Positions 1 to 10,888 are shown, counted from the stretch's first letter. The stretch is 64,000 bases of DNA from Strongylocentrotus droebachiensis (GCA_035222895.1 JAVYIG010006525.1:1-64000); one strand, 5' to 3'. Translations and numbers: made by a program. The notes: generated by a model not told the origin, from the sequence alone.

Positions 1-101
1 GATGAGGGCTTACCAAAATGCTCCTTGAGCTTTTTAAGAACCCTTTTTTAAAAGTAACTCTAATATCTGTGCATTCTTCTTTCTCTTTTTACCATATTCA
101 G

Positions 102-3100
102 ATGGAGGGACAGCAAATAACCCACTGGCCTCTGTACATCAATGCTGCGATGTCTGTCTGTGCCTTTATCCTGACCGTGCGTCTCATTCCACGGTTCTAT
201 GATCTCTTCATCGCAGCTGATATGTACGGAAAGGACATGAGTAAGAAGATACCAAAAGGACAAGAACCAAAGAAAGTGTAAGTGCATCCGGGTCAAATAA
301 TTAAAACAAAAAGTAAACCACTGATGACTGATCAGAGCAAATCATGAGGGGATTTCTTAACAGGCTTTGAATCTAAGATTGAAGGATATTGAGAAGACAT
401 CTTTATCCATTCTTTTTATCGTTGTATGAAGGTGTGGGCCTTATACTTTCTCCCTCTATATTTGAAGAGTGTAATTCCAAAAGGAGCTAAATCCATTTTT
501 GTAACTTCAGATAAATAAGAAATTGTTTACCAGATTTTGTACACGCATCTATAGAAAAGTTATATTAGAAGGTGCATTTTTTCATAATTGCTCCCAAATT
601 TAGGTAAATAATTTTTTTGAAAGACGGGTACTTACATGTAAGTGAGAAATGTTCTGATATCAATAACTCAATTTTCATCAAAAGTGGATTTAGCTCCTTT
701 TGGAATTAAGCTCTTCAATTTTGTTGCTCTTCTTCTACCATGTTGTACTTTTTAATTCATTGGAGGTCTTCTTCCCCTTCATCCTCCTTTTTCACATGTT
801 CAATCTCAGGATATCTTGTATTTAGATCTTATCACTTTCAATGTCTCTTTCTCTATCTTGTTTCTGTAAGTCCCGAGGTTCTTGGTTTGTCTTCTTACAG
901 TAATCATCTTGTTCTCAGCATCCCTGCTCCATTTGGAAGATGTGGAAATGGTTTTACTTCATGTGAGATTTTTTCCACATCAATTTTGTTTCATTGCTCT
1001 GCTCGACCTCTTTCACACTTTCTTCTTCTTCTTCCAAGCTGATGAAGATAAACGCACTGATTGTGTGTGTATATGTGGAGACTTTCACATATCCTGTTAT
1101 TACACATCTTAACTTTTGTTCTTGTTGTGCAGGTGCATATATACATGTACATGTGTAAGTAAAAACATTCCCGGTCTTGTAGACATTACATCTGCATCCC
1201 ACTCGAGAAGACCTTGAAGGCATCAAGAGAGGGGTATCGGGCTGGGTCCTGTGGGAGGTTTTTCCAGGCCTTGCAGGTTCTTGGGAAGAAGGAAGAAGCA
1301 TAGGTCTGACTACTGCAGTGAAATGTCCTAAAACATTGAATCTGATGATATCCTGTAAAGATCTTGTCACATTCTCTTTCACATTTCTTTTCATCTAGTC
1401 CTGAGGTTCTTGGTGTGATCACCGGAGCTGTCTTTTTCATCATCTTGTTCTCAATCTCAGCATCCCTTCTGTATTCATGGGAGATGTTCTCCCCCTGCCT
1501 CTCTATTCTTGCTCTACTTCCCCCTCCTTATTTTTCTTCCAATCTCTTGTTATATCTTAAAAAACCTGCTCACTCTTACTCTCTGTTTTCATCTAGTCCC
1601 GAGGGTCTTGGAGTGATCACCGGAGCTGTCTTTCTCATCGTCATGTTTCTCTTCATCCCAGTTCCATTCTGGAGGATGTGGAAATCAGATACCAGAGAAG
1701 ACTTCCCTCATGACAGGGTGAGCATTCAATAGGCCTGTCCTCATCATCTCGAGATTGCCAAATATCCCGCTATTTCAACTATCCCGATCGCAAATTATCC
1801 AGTTAATTTGCATCTTCATCAGCTCGAAATTGCAATTAGCAGGATATTTGGTCGAGATCATCCCAAGAAATCTTGGGCTAGTTTGCAAAATATCCCGCTA
1901 TTTGTCCGGTGCGTCTTCATCAGCCCGAAGACTCGAACTATGCGCGAACGCTGAGCAAAATATCTTGAGCTAATTTACTGAGCTTGAGTTTCAAGTTTCT
2001 TGAGCTGATGAAGATCCTATTTGTAACTTCAGGATTATTTCCCAAATCATAAAAAGGGGGCTATTTGGCAATCTTGAGCTGATGAAAACATTCCTATTGT
2101 CCATCAGGGTTCAATGTTTTGATGTCCACTATAGGCTTGTTCACATTTGTCCGTTACCCCAGGGTTTTTAAATCATACTAGGCTTCACATTTGTGTATCT
2201 TATAACACACACAGATAGATGTATGCGTAGGGCCTTTGTTATGCTATCCCCGCTTGCCATTCCTTTAGTACAAGAAACAAAAACTAAAACAAAAACTAAA
2301 AACAAGCGCTTTGGTTTACCACAGTATATGTGAATGGGCCTTTCTTGGCTTTCGTGGGGGGGGGGGGGGGAGTGATTATTCTGAAGAGACCTTTTTTTCT
2401 GAGGGGGGGGGGAGATTTCGAATCAGATTTCTCTTCTGTGATAATATTGATGTTCCAAACATTTCATATCACCTTTTTTAATCATAACCCCCTCCCCCAA
2501 AAATAAAAGTTAAAAATAGGCCTGTGATAAAATACTCCTCCAATGTTTTAGTTTGTAGAGTTCATCGCAGCCCTTCTGTCTGTATGCTGCATGATATTCC
2601 TTGGCTTCGCTGACGATGTCTTGGACCTAAGATGGCGCCACAAGCTCCTGCTTCCTACGATGGCGACGCTGCCCCTGCTCATGGTCTACGTCGTCAACTA
2701 TGGCTCTACAACCATCATGGTCCCAAAACCATTCAATGCATACATCGGCAATGATATCAACCTTGGTAAGTGGATCCTGAGCTGAACTTATCTCTAAGTT
2801 GGACTTAACAATTATGGAAAGCCGTTAACCACTTTGAAAATATTTTGTAAAAGTTATCTTAAAAGGCATAAAATGTTGATGCAAATCATTCATATTTTCT
2901 ATTATCATGGGAGATTTCATGTTCTTGATGTGGAACTCATGAAAAGTCTAAAATACTTCAATTTTTGCTTTTGAATATATTTATTTTAAGGCTACAAATG
3001 GCTCTCCATATTTTTTAAGTCCAACTTCGAGTTAAATTATACTTAGAATCTTTGTGAAACACCCCCTGATAAACTTTCAGCAAAAAGAGACATGTCCACA

Positions 3101-6100
3101 TGAGTGTATAGAGTGGTGAGGTGTGACATCATCAAAACAGTATTTTTAGAATTTCTCAATTCGAACTTCATTTGAACATTACAAACCAGAGCAAAATAAA
3201 TCTAGGAAATCTATTTATTCAGATGGTCATATCTCAGCCAATACTTGACATATTCAATTGGTTTTCGACATTTGGACATTATTTTTAATGCTCTTTCGGA
3301 AAATGATGTTCAAATTGAGAAATTCTAAAAATAGATTTTTATGATGTCACAGCTTCGGTACTCTATAAACGACAGTAATAATGACTTTTCTCTTGTCAGA
3401 TACATACCTATATGAATATGACTAGTCACTACTCAATAACCAATATTTTGCACAGTATAAGAAATCATAGTTCAAGTTCTCTTATAAGGCCTAAAATAAA
3501 AACTTGTTGCATTGCCCTTTGGGTGCCAAAACATGGGTCGGTCAGTCGGAAAAGTTTTTTGTTTTTTTAACTTTTATTTTTGTCGTCCTCTTTGGGCCGA
3601 TATTTTTCAGATTTGATTTTTTTTTCCCACCCTCTTTTGGCTTATATTTCTCAGTTGTTAATGCTTTAATACATGTGTTTCAACGTCTTCATTCAATTGA
3701 TATCTTTTTCACCTCATAATTATCCATTGTTTGTACGAGTGAGAATTTTGGAATAATTTGATTTTATGCATTTATATCGTATTTAAACAAACAAAATACA
3801 TATATTTTTATTAATTAATTTTTAAAAAAATCTAAAAAACGGTTTAAAAAAAAAACTTTTTAAAATGCAGATTTTTGGGTCGGTCGCAAAGGGCAATGCA
3901 ACAAGTTTTTATTTTAGGCCTAACTGTTTAACCCTTTCAGTGCTGTCGAAGCTGAAAATGTTCAAGTGCTATATGAGATTGCAAACGGTTTCATAAACTG
4001 TGAAGTTGGATTTCACTGGATGATTCAATTTTGTCTCCAAAAACTTGAAATTCAAAACAGTTCCAGATCACTGACTTGTATACCTTAATTCATTCTCATC
4101 ACATCACATCTCACTCAAAATGATGTGTTCTATCCTGCTATAATACACAGTCTTGTAATACATCTACATGGGAATGTAGCCGTCTTCTGCACCATAACCG
4201 TTCATTATCTATTCTTTCTGTATGATACACAGCGTGCTCCATCTTGATATTCTTTTATTACATTTTATTTATATAGGGATGTTACCTGCCATCTGCAACA
4301 TCTCTGTTCAGCAACTTTTCTGTAAGAGTCTTGTACTACATCTACATAGGGATGTTAGCCGTCTTCTGCATCATAACTCTTCATTATCAAATCTATCTGT
4401 ACATCAATATACAATGTGATCCATCTTTTGTAAGGAGGAGTCTTGTACTACATCTACATGGGGATGTTAGCCGTCTTCTGCATCATAACTCTTCATTATC
4501 TATTCTTTCTGTACATCAATATACAATGTGATCCATCTTTTGTATGTAGGAGTCTTGTACTACATCTACATGGGCATGTTAGCCGTCTTCTGCACGAACG
4601 CAATCAACATCTTGGCTGGAGTGAATGGCTTGGAATGCGGTCAGTCAGCGGTCATCTGCATCAGTGTTATCATCTTCAATATCGTCCAACTATCAGGTAT
4701 GCAGGATTAATGATGAATCAATTTTTATTTTTAATTTGAGATTTACAAGTACAATGTAGTTTGCTCTTTGTAGGCGCAGATGAATTTGTTTGATTTCTTT
4801 AATAGTTTGCTCTTTGGAGGCACAGATTGATTTGTTAGATTTCTTGAAATTGGAAACAAGTTGACAAGCAAAATTCAAATCAAGTATAGGTAGCTATCAT
4901 CAATTAGCACAATTGCGTTTAACCCAATAGCAACTAAACCGCATGAAACGGCCCTTCCTTTTACTCACTGAACCGCCCGTTCGTTTTCGTCCGTTTTCAA
5001 CGCGCTATAGTATCCGTTCTAGGGTCTACCATGATAATGTTATATGTGCGTAATCCTTACGATGTCTACAGAAGGATTCTGCATAGAAAAATGTCAAAAT
5101 GAGAGCAATATTGCAACATCTTCCAGTGAGAAATAGGCCATTTTTACCAAATCTGTAGTTGCTAATGTGTTATTATCATCCCACTTGAAGAACCGTGGGA
5201 CATATTGAGAATCACCTTTAGGTCTACATTCTCAGCTTTTCTTGAAGTTTTCAGGCGCAATGTAAATAAAAAAACTTTACCCAAAGTGACTTTCTGTGTA
5301 GAGTACGAGCCTCTCTTTTCAAACTAGGATGAAAAGACACAGTTCCGGACTTTATGTCAAGAATTTGTTGATTATCCCATAGGAAGAATGCTTGAGTACC
5401 TTATCGTGGTAGTTCGGCTAAAGCCAGGGTAATGATGTGATTGCAGTGCCCTCAGGGAGAACAGTGATAATACTGATGAGGCTACCCTGGATAAAAAAAA
5501 GACATATTATTGTTATTATTATCTCTTTCTAGGTGATTGGACTGAAGCTCATCAATTCTCTTTATACTTCATGATGCCGTTCTGTGCTGTCTGCCTGGCT
5601 CTCCTCTATCATAATTGGTGAGTTTTCCAGGGAAGTTGGAAAAAAAGCATCTAATGCAAGCTCTGATCACAAAAGCATGAATGATGATAATTGCTACCTC
5701 AGTGTTTATAAATTTTCATTGGTCTTTTGTACATTTGCTACTACTGTTTAATGCTTTGAGAAAAATGCTGTTTTTGTTCATGGAAACGATAAAATAATTG
5801 AACAAAAACTTGTTCCTCTGATTTATTGGACTTGGCTCAGCTTCAAAACAACTTCTAACATTAATTTCTGTAACAATATTACTTGATGAAGATAAGTTAC
5901 AACATGCTGCAATCCTTATTGTCTTCCAGGTATCCCTCGAGGGCCTTCGTGGGCGACACCTTCTGCTACTTTGCTGGCATGACCTTTGCCGTGGTGGCCA
6001 TCTTGGGTCACTTCAGCAAGACCATGCTCCTCTTCTTCATCCCGCAAGTCATCAACTTTGTCTTCTCCGTCCCTCAGCTCTTCCATTTTGTGCCCTGCCC

Positions 6101-9100
6101 CCGGCATAGACTGCCAAAGTAAGTACACGGTGTGGAGGGAGGTTAACCGAACATTTGAATAGCACCAATATGCAGTAGTCAGCTCTTCCATTTTGTACCC
6201 TGCCCCCGGCATAGACTGCCAAAGTAAGTACACGGTGTGGAGGGAGGTTAACCGAACATTTGAATAGCACCAATATGCAGTAGTCAGCTCTTCCATTTTG
6301 TGCCCTGCCCCCGGCATAGACTGCCAAAGTAAGTACACGTTGTGGAGGGAGGTTAACCAAAAATTTGAATAGCACCAATATGCAGTAGTCAGCTCTTCCA
6401 TTTTGTGCCATGCCCCCGGCATAGACTGCCAAAGTAAGTACAGGATGTGGAGGGAGGTTAACCAAACATTGGAATAGCACCAATATGCAGTAGTCTGGTG
6501 AAACACCTACTCCCAAACATACGTTTCCCCAAAACTTGACTGTAAATTGTAAAATTTGAGACATGGTGAAATTAAACTTTTAGTTAAACCCATTAAATGT
6601 GCAACTTGTAAGAAAATGAGACCATCTTCAACAGGGTAAAGGGTAATCTCAATTTCCGGTATGATAGAAAACATGATTATAGAAGCTGCTTGTAAGTGTT
6701 GGCTTGCATGGTGATGTAGATATATAGTAGGCTTGCGGGTGCACCATGTGAGAGAGAGGGAGGATTGAGGAGTCCTGAAAAGGACTCTCGGTTATCTTTC
6801 TTGAGGGTTTTGTAGTCCTGAAAAGGACTGTTGGTATAGTCCTGAAAAAGGCTGTTGGTTTTCTTCTTAGCTTATAGTTCTAAGGAGAACTAGAGCGCTT
6901 GGAGAGGATGAGTAGCGGGAGTGGCTCGACGTTTCAAACAGGTTGACTATCCCTCTTTCTCACATGGTGCACCCGCAAGCCTACTGTATATGATTATAGA
7001 ACCAAATCAAATTTACACTAAATGTTTGATATTACAAGTATAATAGTAATATGTCTTCTTTACCAATGGTAGCCTCATCAGTAGTAATACTGTATTAATA
7101 ATGATACATGCCAACTTGATATGGCAGAATAACTTAGTAATGGGCAAAGTAAGATAAATGAGAAATCCAGACCTCATGTTGAGGGGTATATTACGGTATG
7201 TACTTTATTATGTGCATAGGATATTTGTGATATACATGTATGGGCAATGGGTGAGCTTTGCTTTATATCTTTCGTACCCAGTCTGATGTGGACTTAGTGC
7301 TATTGAATGTGTTTTGACAACTTGAATATCTTCTTATTACAGGTTCAATCCTAATACTGATACCTTAGGAATGAGCTATACAAGATTTAAGATGAAGAAC
7401 CTCGGCTTTATAGGTGAGTTTATATCAACTGCTGAAGCAAATACAGTAAGGTCGCATTATTTGATGGGACTTCGGTATCTTGCTCCTGGTCTAGTACGTC
7501 TCCAACAAAAATAAAACATTGCATTCTTCTTATCATGTACTGTTTACTCGTCATGACAATACCAATTGGCTCATGAAAAATTTATCCACTGGCACTCGAT
7601 CTTCAACAAAGTTTTGAGTTCACATTATTGGCATTTTTTTCCTATGGAGATTAGCTGTGATGGAAAGTGGATAGGCTAGATGGATGGATACATGTTAGAG
7701 AATAATAATAGTAATATAATATTTTTGTATAGCACAATACAACTTAAGAGTGAGTTCTCAAAGGGCTTCTCAAAGTAATATACATATACAGGCAGCAGAC
7801 AATCCAGATTTTTTTTTAATCAAGTAAATGTGTATGCAGTTAGGAATACATATCTGAATACACAGTGAATGCATTGAGAATAACTAACAGCCAAAATATT
7901 ACGCATCTCTGTAAATAATGTACATTCAGAGAAGAATTGTGATAGCTTTACTGTGTTTATTCATTTACCTATTGGATATGAAATTCTGTCATTCCTGTAA
8001 GCTTCATGGCACTGTTTCATAAAACTTATCAATACAAAAATGCTAAATTTGTATGACAAATTTGCTTTCAGCCAATCAAATACCATGATTTCAGTAGCTT
8101 ATAACAGTTATCGTAACTTGTTATGGATAACTTGTTTTATGACACAGGGCCCAGAAAGGAGGAGACCAGGGACCCGTTTCACAAAGCCTTTTTTCAATTA
8201 CAAATGACAAAAATCAGTGACAAATCTCCTGATAACCAATCAAATGCCACAATTTCAGTAGCTTAGAACAGTTCTGTGGAAGGAATCTCCGGGGGGGCGT
8301 TTCACAGAACTTGTCATCAGTTAAAAATGACAGTTCTTGTTATAAGCTACTGAAATCCTTGCTTCTGATTGGTTATCAGCATAATTGTCACTGGTTTTGT
8401 CATTTTGTATTGAAAAAAGGCTTTGTGAAATGAGCCCCTGGATCCTGTAGGTTATGGGGTAACATTGTTGTTATCTTTTCTATTTCTGTTTTGTAGGGAG
8501 GTTAGCAGTGAGGGTCTGTGGGTTAGTTGGAGCGATACACATTAAGGAAGGAATGGGAGAAGACAAGGAAGAGACAGAGTGCAGTAACTTCACCATCCTC
8601 AATCTGGTCCTGAAGGTTACGGGTCCGATGCATGAAAGAAAACTGGTGCTTATCATGCTCTTCATACAGGTGAGAATGGCTCCGTAATCTGCTAGACTGG
8701 GGGATGTTTCACAAAGATCCTAAGTCAAACTTAACTCTACGTTGGACTTAAAAATTATGGAGAGCCATTTGTAGCCTTAAAATAAAATATATTCAAATGT
8801 GAAAAATCAAGTATTTTAGACTTTTTATAAATTCCATATCAAGAACATGAAATCTCCTTGATAATAGAAAATATGAAAGATTTGAATCAACATTTTATGC
8901 CCTTAAACAAAACTTTTACAAAATATTTTCATAGATGCCAACAGCTTTCCATAATTGTTAAGTTCAACTTTGTGAAACACCCCCAGAATATGTAAAGCCT
9001 TGTTCAGACATTATACAAGTAAACCACCTCAAAAAATGCTGCAGTAGACATTTTTCAAGGGATAGTTTACACTATGAATATGACTGACAAAGAAAGCGGA

Positions 9101-10888
9101 CAAAATATACAGTTCCTCAGGTAGACAAAGGAACATCCCTTCACTGCTATTATGTAAAAATGTGTAGAACAGGTGTCACATGCATATTCACCTTTTTACA
9201 TAATAGCAGTGAAGGGGTGTTCCTTTGTCTACCTGAGGAACTGTATATTTTGTCCGCTTTCTTTGTCTGTCATATTCATAGTGTTAGATGCGTTGCAGAG
9301 GGTGCTACACAAAATAATTTGTTTGTGAGATAATGAAAAACTGAGTGTCAAATTTTGAAGGAACATACAATATAAATGACAAAATCGTCTTTATTTGTGT
9401 AGCGCCCTCTGCAATAAAACTCAACTATCCCTTGAAAAATGTCTACTGCAGCATTTTTTGAGGTAGTTTAATGCCTGAACAAGGCTTGATACTCTGCTAA
9501 ACAGAAGACGTAACGCCTTCTTCAGACCTTATGCAGTAAAATACCACATTAAAAATGATGTGGCAAAAAAAGTGAAAATTAAACAAAAACAAACAAAAAA
9601 AGCATTTATGTAAATAAATTTGATCAGGTGAGAAAAAGTAACTGTGAACAAGGGCTCCCTGAATACTTATCTTTATTTTATTAGATACAGATGTGTGAAG
9701 CCCATTACATGTATGGCATTTAACCTTGCATTGTTAGCTTTTCAGAAGTACTTTATCATGGTACTTGTGTGAACAAGATTTAAGGGATGACAGATAACAT
9801 TATAACACTTGGAACCGGATATTCAATGCCAAAAAGAAAACAATGAACCGGCACAGAAGTCAAAAGACTATTAAAAAAAGGAATTATCTTGTCTTGTAAT
9901 TAATATGGAAAGTTTGTGATGCTGATAATCTTAGAAGAATGAAGAGCATCATATAAATCTCTACAACAACAACACATTCAGGGGGGTGTTTCACAAAGAT
10001 CCTAAGTAGAACTTAACTCTAAGTTGGACTTAAAAATTATGGACAGCCATTGGAGTCTTAAAATGAAATATATTCAAAAGCAGAAATTCAAGTATTTTAG
10101 ACTTTTTATAAATTCCACATCCAGAACATGAAATCTCCTTGATGATAGAAAATTATGAATGATTTGAATCATTATTTTATGCCTTTTAAAATAACTTTTA
10201 CTAAACATTTTCAAAGATGCTAATGGCTTTCCATAATTTTTAAGTCCAACTTAGAGTTAAGTTCTACTTAGGATCTTTGTGAAACACCCCCCTGGTGGTC
10301 AGACATTTTTTCTGGCATCATTTACTCCAACAATATGTGTGCCAGAATTTATGCCACCACATCTGTATGGTCAGGGCTTGCATTCAAATTTTGTTATAGG
10401 CACTATGAACATGACGGGCAAAGAAAGCGGACAAAATATAAAGTTCCTCATTCTACCCTCAACAATTGCTATGGTAGACAAAAAGAACATCCCTTCACTG
10501 CTATTATGTAAAAATGTGTAGAACAAGTGAATATGCATGTGACACCTGTTCTACACATATTTACATAATAGCAGGGAAGGGATGTTCCTTTGTCTACCAT
10601 AGCAATTGTTGAGGGTAGAATGAGGAACTGTATATTTTGTCCGCTTGCTTTGTCCGTCATGTACATAGTGAGGTTAGGTTCATGACAATTGTAGCGTTAA
10701 ATAAAACTTTTGACAACGTCGTGAACTTTTAGATTCCTTATTGACCACATTGCGAGACAAACGAATATCACTAGCGATATTATTTTCGATATTTTTTTCT
10801 GTCTTTCTCACAGGTACTTGGATCATGTGTTGCTTTCTTCGTGCGCTTCTACCTTGCAGGGTTCTTCTATGACGTTATAGTATACTAG
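102..10888 (+). CDS. DPAGT1: UDP-GlcNAc:dolichyl-phosphate GlcNAc-1-phosphotransferase, 9 coding exons, complete
   Basis: Transfers GlcNAc-1-phosphate from UDP-GlcNAc to dolichyl phosphate in the ER membrane, the first committed step of N-glycan precursor synthesis and the target of tunicamycin. Exons: 102-277, 1597-1717, 2561-2765, 4550-4696, 5533-5617, 5930-6118, 7343-7413, 8497-8669, 10814-10888. All junctions are GT/AG and all phases close, giving 413 aa (human about 408). Seen in the protein: the acidic pair in [14 protein letters not shown] (D117/D118), the [13 protein letters not shown] loop (N184, N187, N193), D254 in FVGDTFCYF, and the cytosolic CPRHR loop (R303-H304-R305). Many hydrophobic helices are present, as in this multi-pass family. 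The start is the ATG directly after a splice acceptor (cag at 99-101), so the 5' UTR is at least partly in an upstream exon, probably outside the window. Exon 3 uses the acceptor after 'tagag' at 2560. Partial tandem copies of exons 2, 4 and 6 lie in the introns. Confidence 0.97.
465..716. mobile_element. MITE with 'AATTCCAAAAGGAGCTAAAT' inverted termini, copy 1
   Basis: The left end (468-495) and right end (684-712) are inverted copies of the same about 30-base sequence, enclosing about 200 bases of AT-rich non-coding DNA in DPAGT1 intron 1. Two more copies of the family are in this window (13590-13834 and 22630-22990). No transposase is encoded, so this is a non-autonomous element or its remnant. 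Confidence 0.8.
871..960 (+). pseudogene. Degenerate copy of DPAGT1 exon 2 (first of two)
   Basis: Starting with TCCCGAGGTTCTTGG directly after an AG, this stretch resembles the real exon 2 (1597-1717) at both ends but has lost the GVITGAV core and shifted frame. A trace of the exon end remains (GAAGATGTGGAAATG). It appears to be an old tandem duplicate lying upstream in the intron and should not be spliced in productively. Confidence 0.75.
1399..1480 (+). pseudogene. Second partial copy of DPAGT1 exon 2, acceptor intact
   Basis: A pyrimidine tract and acceptor nearly identical to that of the real exon (ending tttcatctag at 1398) are followed by an open frame reading [17 protein letters not shown], close to the real exon's [17 protein letters not shown]. 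Similarity fades after about 25 codons and no good GT donor with the right phase is visible. It could be a cryptic acceptor or a decaying alternative exon. Phase at the 5' side matches exon 1. Confidence 0.8.
2773..3066. mobile_element. MITE, 'GGGGGTGTTTCACAAAGAT' family, copy 1
   Basis: The left part (gaacttatctctaagttggactta) is the inverse of the right part ending in ctttgtgaaacaccccc at 3066. It sits just after the exon 3 donor of DPAGT1. Sister copies at 8699-8985 and 9981-10292 share both termini and the AT-rich interior. There is no coding capacity. Confidence 0.8.
3111..3363. mobile_element. MITE with GAGTGGTG.../...CGGTACTC ends and TATA flanks, copy 1
   Basis: The terminal inverted repeats read inward GAGTGGTGAGGTGTGACATC and, from the other end, GAGTACCGAAGCTGTGACATC. 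TATA is present on both sides (3107-3110 and 3364-3367), consistent with duplication of a TA or TATA target. A longer sister copy is at 12158-12548. It lies in DPAGT1 intron 3 and is non-coding. Confidence 0.85.
3487..3921. mobile_element. Terminal-inverted-repeat element in DPAGT1 intron 3
   Basis: The ends AGGCCTAAAATAAAAACTTG and the following TTGCATTGCCCTTTG are mirrored at 3880-3921, giving about 35-base inverted repeats around about 360 bases of T-rich then A-rich sequence. A 71-residue open frame inside is low-complexity Phe/Leu and not a credible gene. No other copy was noticed in the window. Confidence 0.8.
4150..4549 (+). repeat. Tandem copies of the intron 3/exon 4 junction of DPAGT1 (112-bp period)
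   Basis: The end of intron 3 plus about the first 50 bases of exon 4 are repeated upstream of the real exon. Copies start at 4326 and 4438 before the genuine exon at 4550, exactly 112 bases apart, and a more diverged one begins near 4152. Each copy reads [14 protein letters not shown] in the exon frame and then runs into intron sequence. The real copy is the only one preceded by 'tgtatgtag' and continuing with NAINILAG. The 4326 and 4438 copies have 'gtaag' or 'taagg' where the acceptor should be. Confidence 0.93.
5385..5520 (+). repeat. Possible retroposon tail ending in an ATT microsatellite
   Basis: A block rich in short dispersed-looking words (agccagggtaatgatgtgat, gatgaggctaccctgg) ends in an A-run and TATTATTGTTATTATTATC just before the exon 5 acceptor. 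This layout resembles the 3' end of a SINE or LINE copy. No promoter boxes or coding sequence were recognised, so the class is uncertain. Confidence 0.35.
6076..6495 (+). repeat. Four tandem copies of the DPAGT1 exon 6/intron 6 donor junction (105-bp period)
   Basis: The last 43 bases of exon 6, its donor (gtaagtac) and 62 bases of intron are repeated four times, beginning at 6076, 6181, 6286 and 6391. The first copy is the real exon end. Each copy keeps a perfect consensus donor, so splice-site choice is ambiguous. Use of any later donor would read TAA directly after the first junction. The period is a multiple of three, which creates long opposite-strand frames that are artefacts. Confidence 0.95.
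6726..6985 (-). mobile_element. Terminal-inverted-repeat element carrying a histone-type 3' end module
   Basis: The inverted termini (AGTAGGCTTGCGGGTGCACC at 6726, its complement ending at 6985) continue into AC/GAGA-rich sub-termini and give about 35-base arms. Read on the minus strand, the interior holds two perfect 16-base hairpins with UUUC loops, one degenerate hairpin, and CAAGAAAGA between them. A clean target-site duplication is not visible. It lies in DPAGT1 intron 6, antisense to that gene. Confidence 0.85.
6771..6853 (-). promoter_or_regulatory. Histone mRNA 3' stem-loops plus U7 snRNA target (HDE)
   Basis: On the minus strand AGTCCTTTTCAGGACT (6829-6814) forms a 6-bp stem closing on a TTTC loop, as in replication-dependent histone mRNAs (second pair G-C, last pair T-A). 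It is followed after ACAAAACCCT by CAAGAAAGA (6803-6795), the sea-urchin histone downstream element that pairs with U7 snRNA. A second identical hairpin is at 6786-6771 and a damaged one at 6853-6838. No histone coding sequence was recognised upstream. The resemblance is seen in the sequence; function is inferred. Confidence 0.7.
8168..8440. mobile_element. MITE with 'GGGACCCGTTTCACAAAGCC' ends
   Basis: The left end is mirrored by ggctttgtgaaatgagcccc at the right. Interior arms also pair (ttgtcatttgtaattg and aacagttct blocks), so nearly the whole element folds back. It lies in DPAGT1 intron 7 and is non-coding. Confidence 0.75.
8699..8985. mobile_element. MITE, 'GGGGGTGTTTCACAAAGAT' family, copy 2
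   Basis: It begins ggggatgtttcacaaagatcc and ends tttgtgaaacaccccc, with inverted sub-termini (ttaactctacgttggactta and its complement). It lies just after the exon 8 donor of DPAGT1. Compare copies at 2773 and 9981. Confidence 0.8.
9001..9490. mobile_element. Nested palindrome: foldback element inside another foldback element
   Basis: The outer arms, about 70 bases each (9001-9072 and 9416-9488), share ATGCTGCAGTAGACATTTTT. Between them an inner near-perfect palindrome runs 9074-9287 with about 100-base arms (tgacaaagaaagcggacaaa and its complement). The inner unit has an independent relative at 10400-10672, which shows it is a separate mobile unit inserted in the loop region of the outer one. 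Confidence 0.8.
9981..10292. mobile_element. MITE, 'GGGGGTGTTTCACAAAGAT' family, copy 3
   Basis: This is the best preserved copy: ggggggtgtttcacaaagat at the left and atctttgtgaaacacccccc at the right, with long inverted sub-termini around the ttaactctaagttggactta block. It lies in DPAGT1 intron 8. Confidence 0.85.
10400..10672. mobile_element. Foldback element related to the inner palindrome at 9074-9287
   Basis: Two about 125-base inverted arms (gggcaaagaaagcggacaaa ... tttgtccgcttgctttgtcc) meet at a short loop near 10535. It shares the aagaaagcggacaaaatata and ctattatgtaaaaatgtgta blocks with 9074-9287 but has an extra ctaccctcaacaattgctat segment in each arm. It is non-coding. Confidence 0.8.

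Noticed and set aside
5916-6564. Two long overlapping minus-strand open frames (196 and 170 codons)
   Set aside because: They exist only because the 105-bp tandem repeat at DPAGT1 exon 6 has a period divisible by three; they are antisense to a real exon and its copies.
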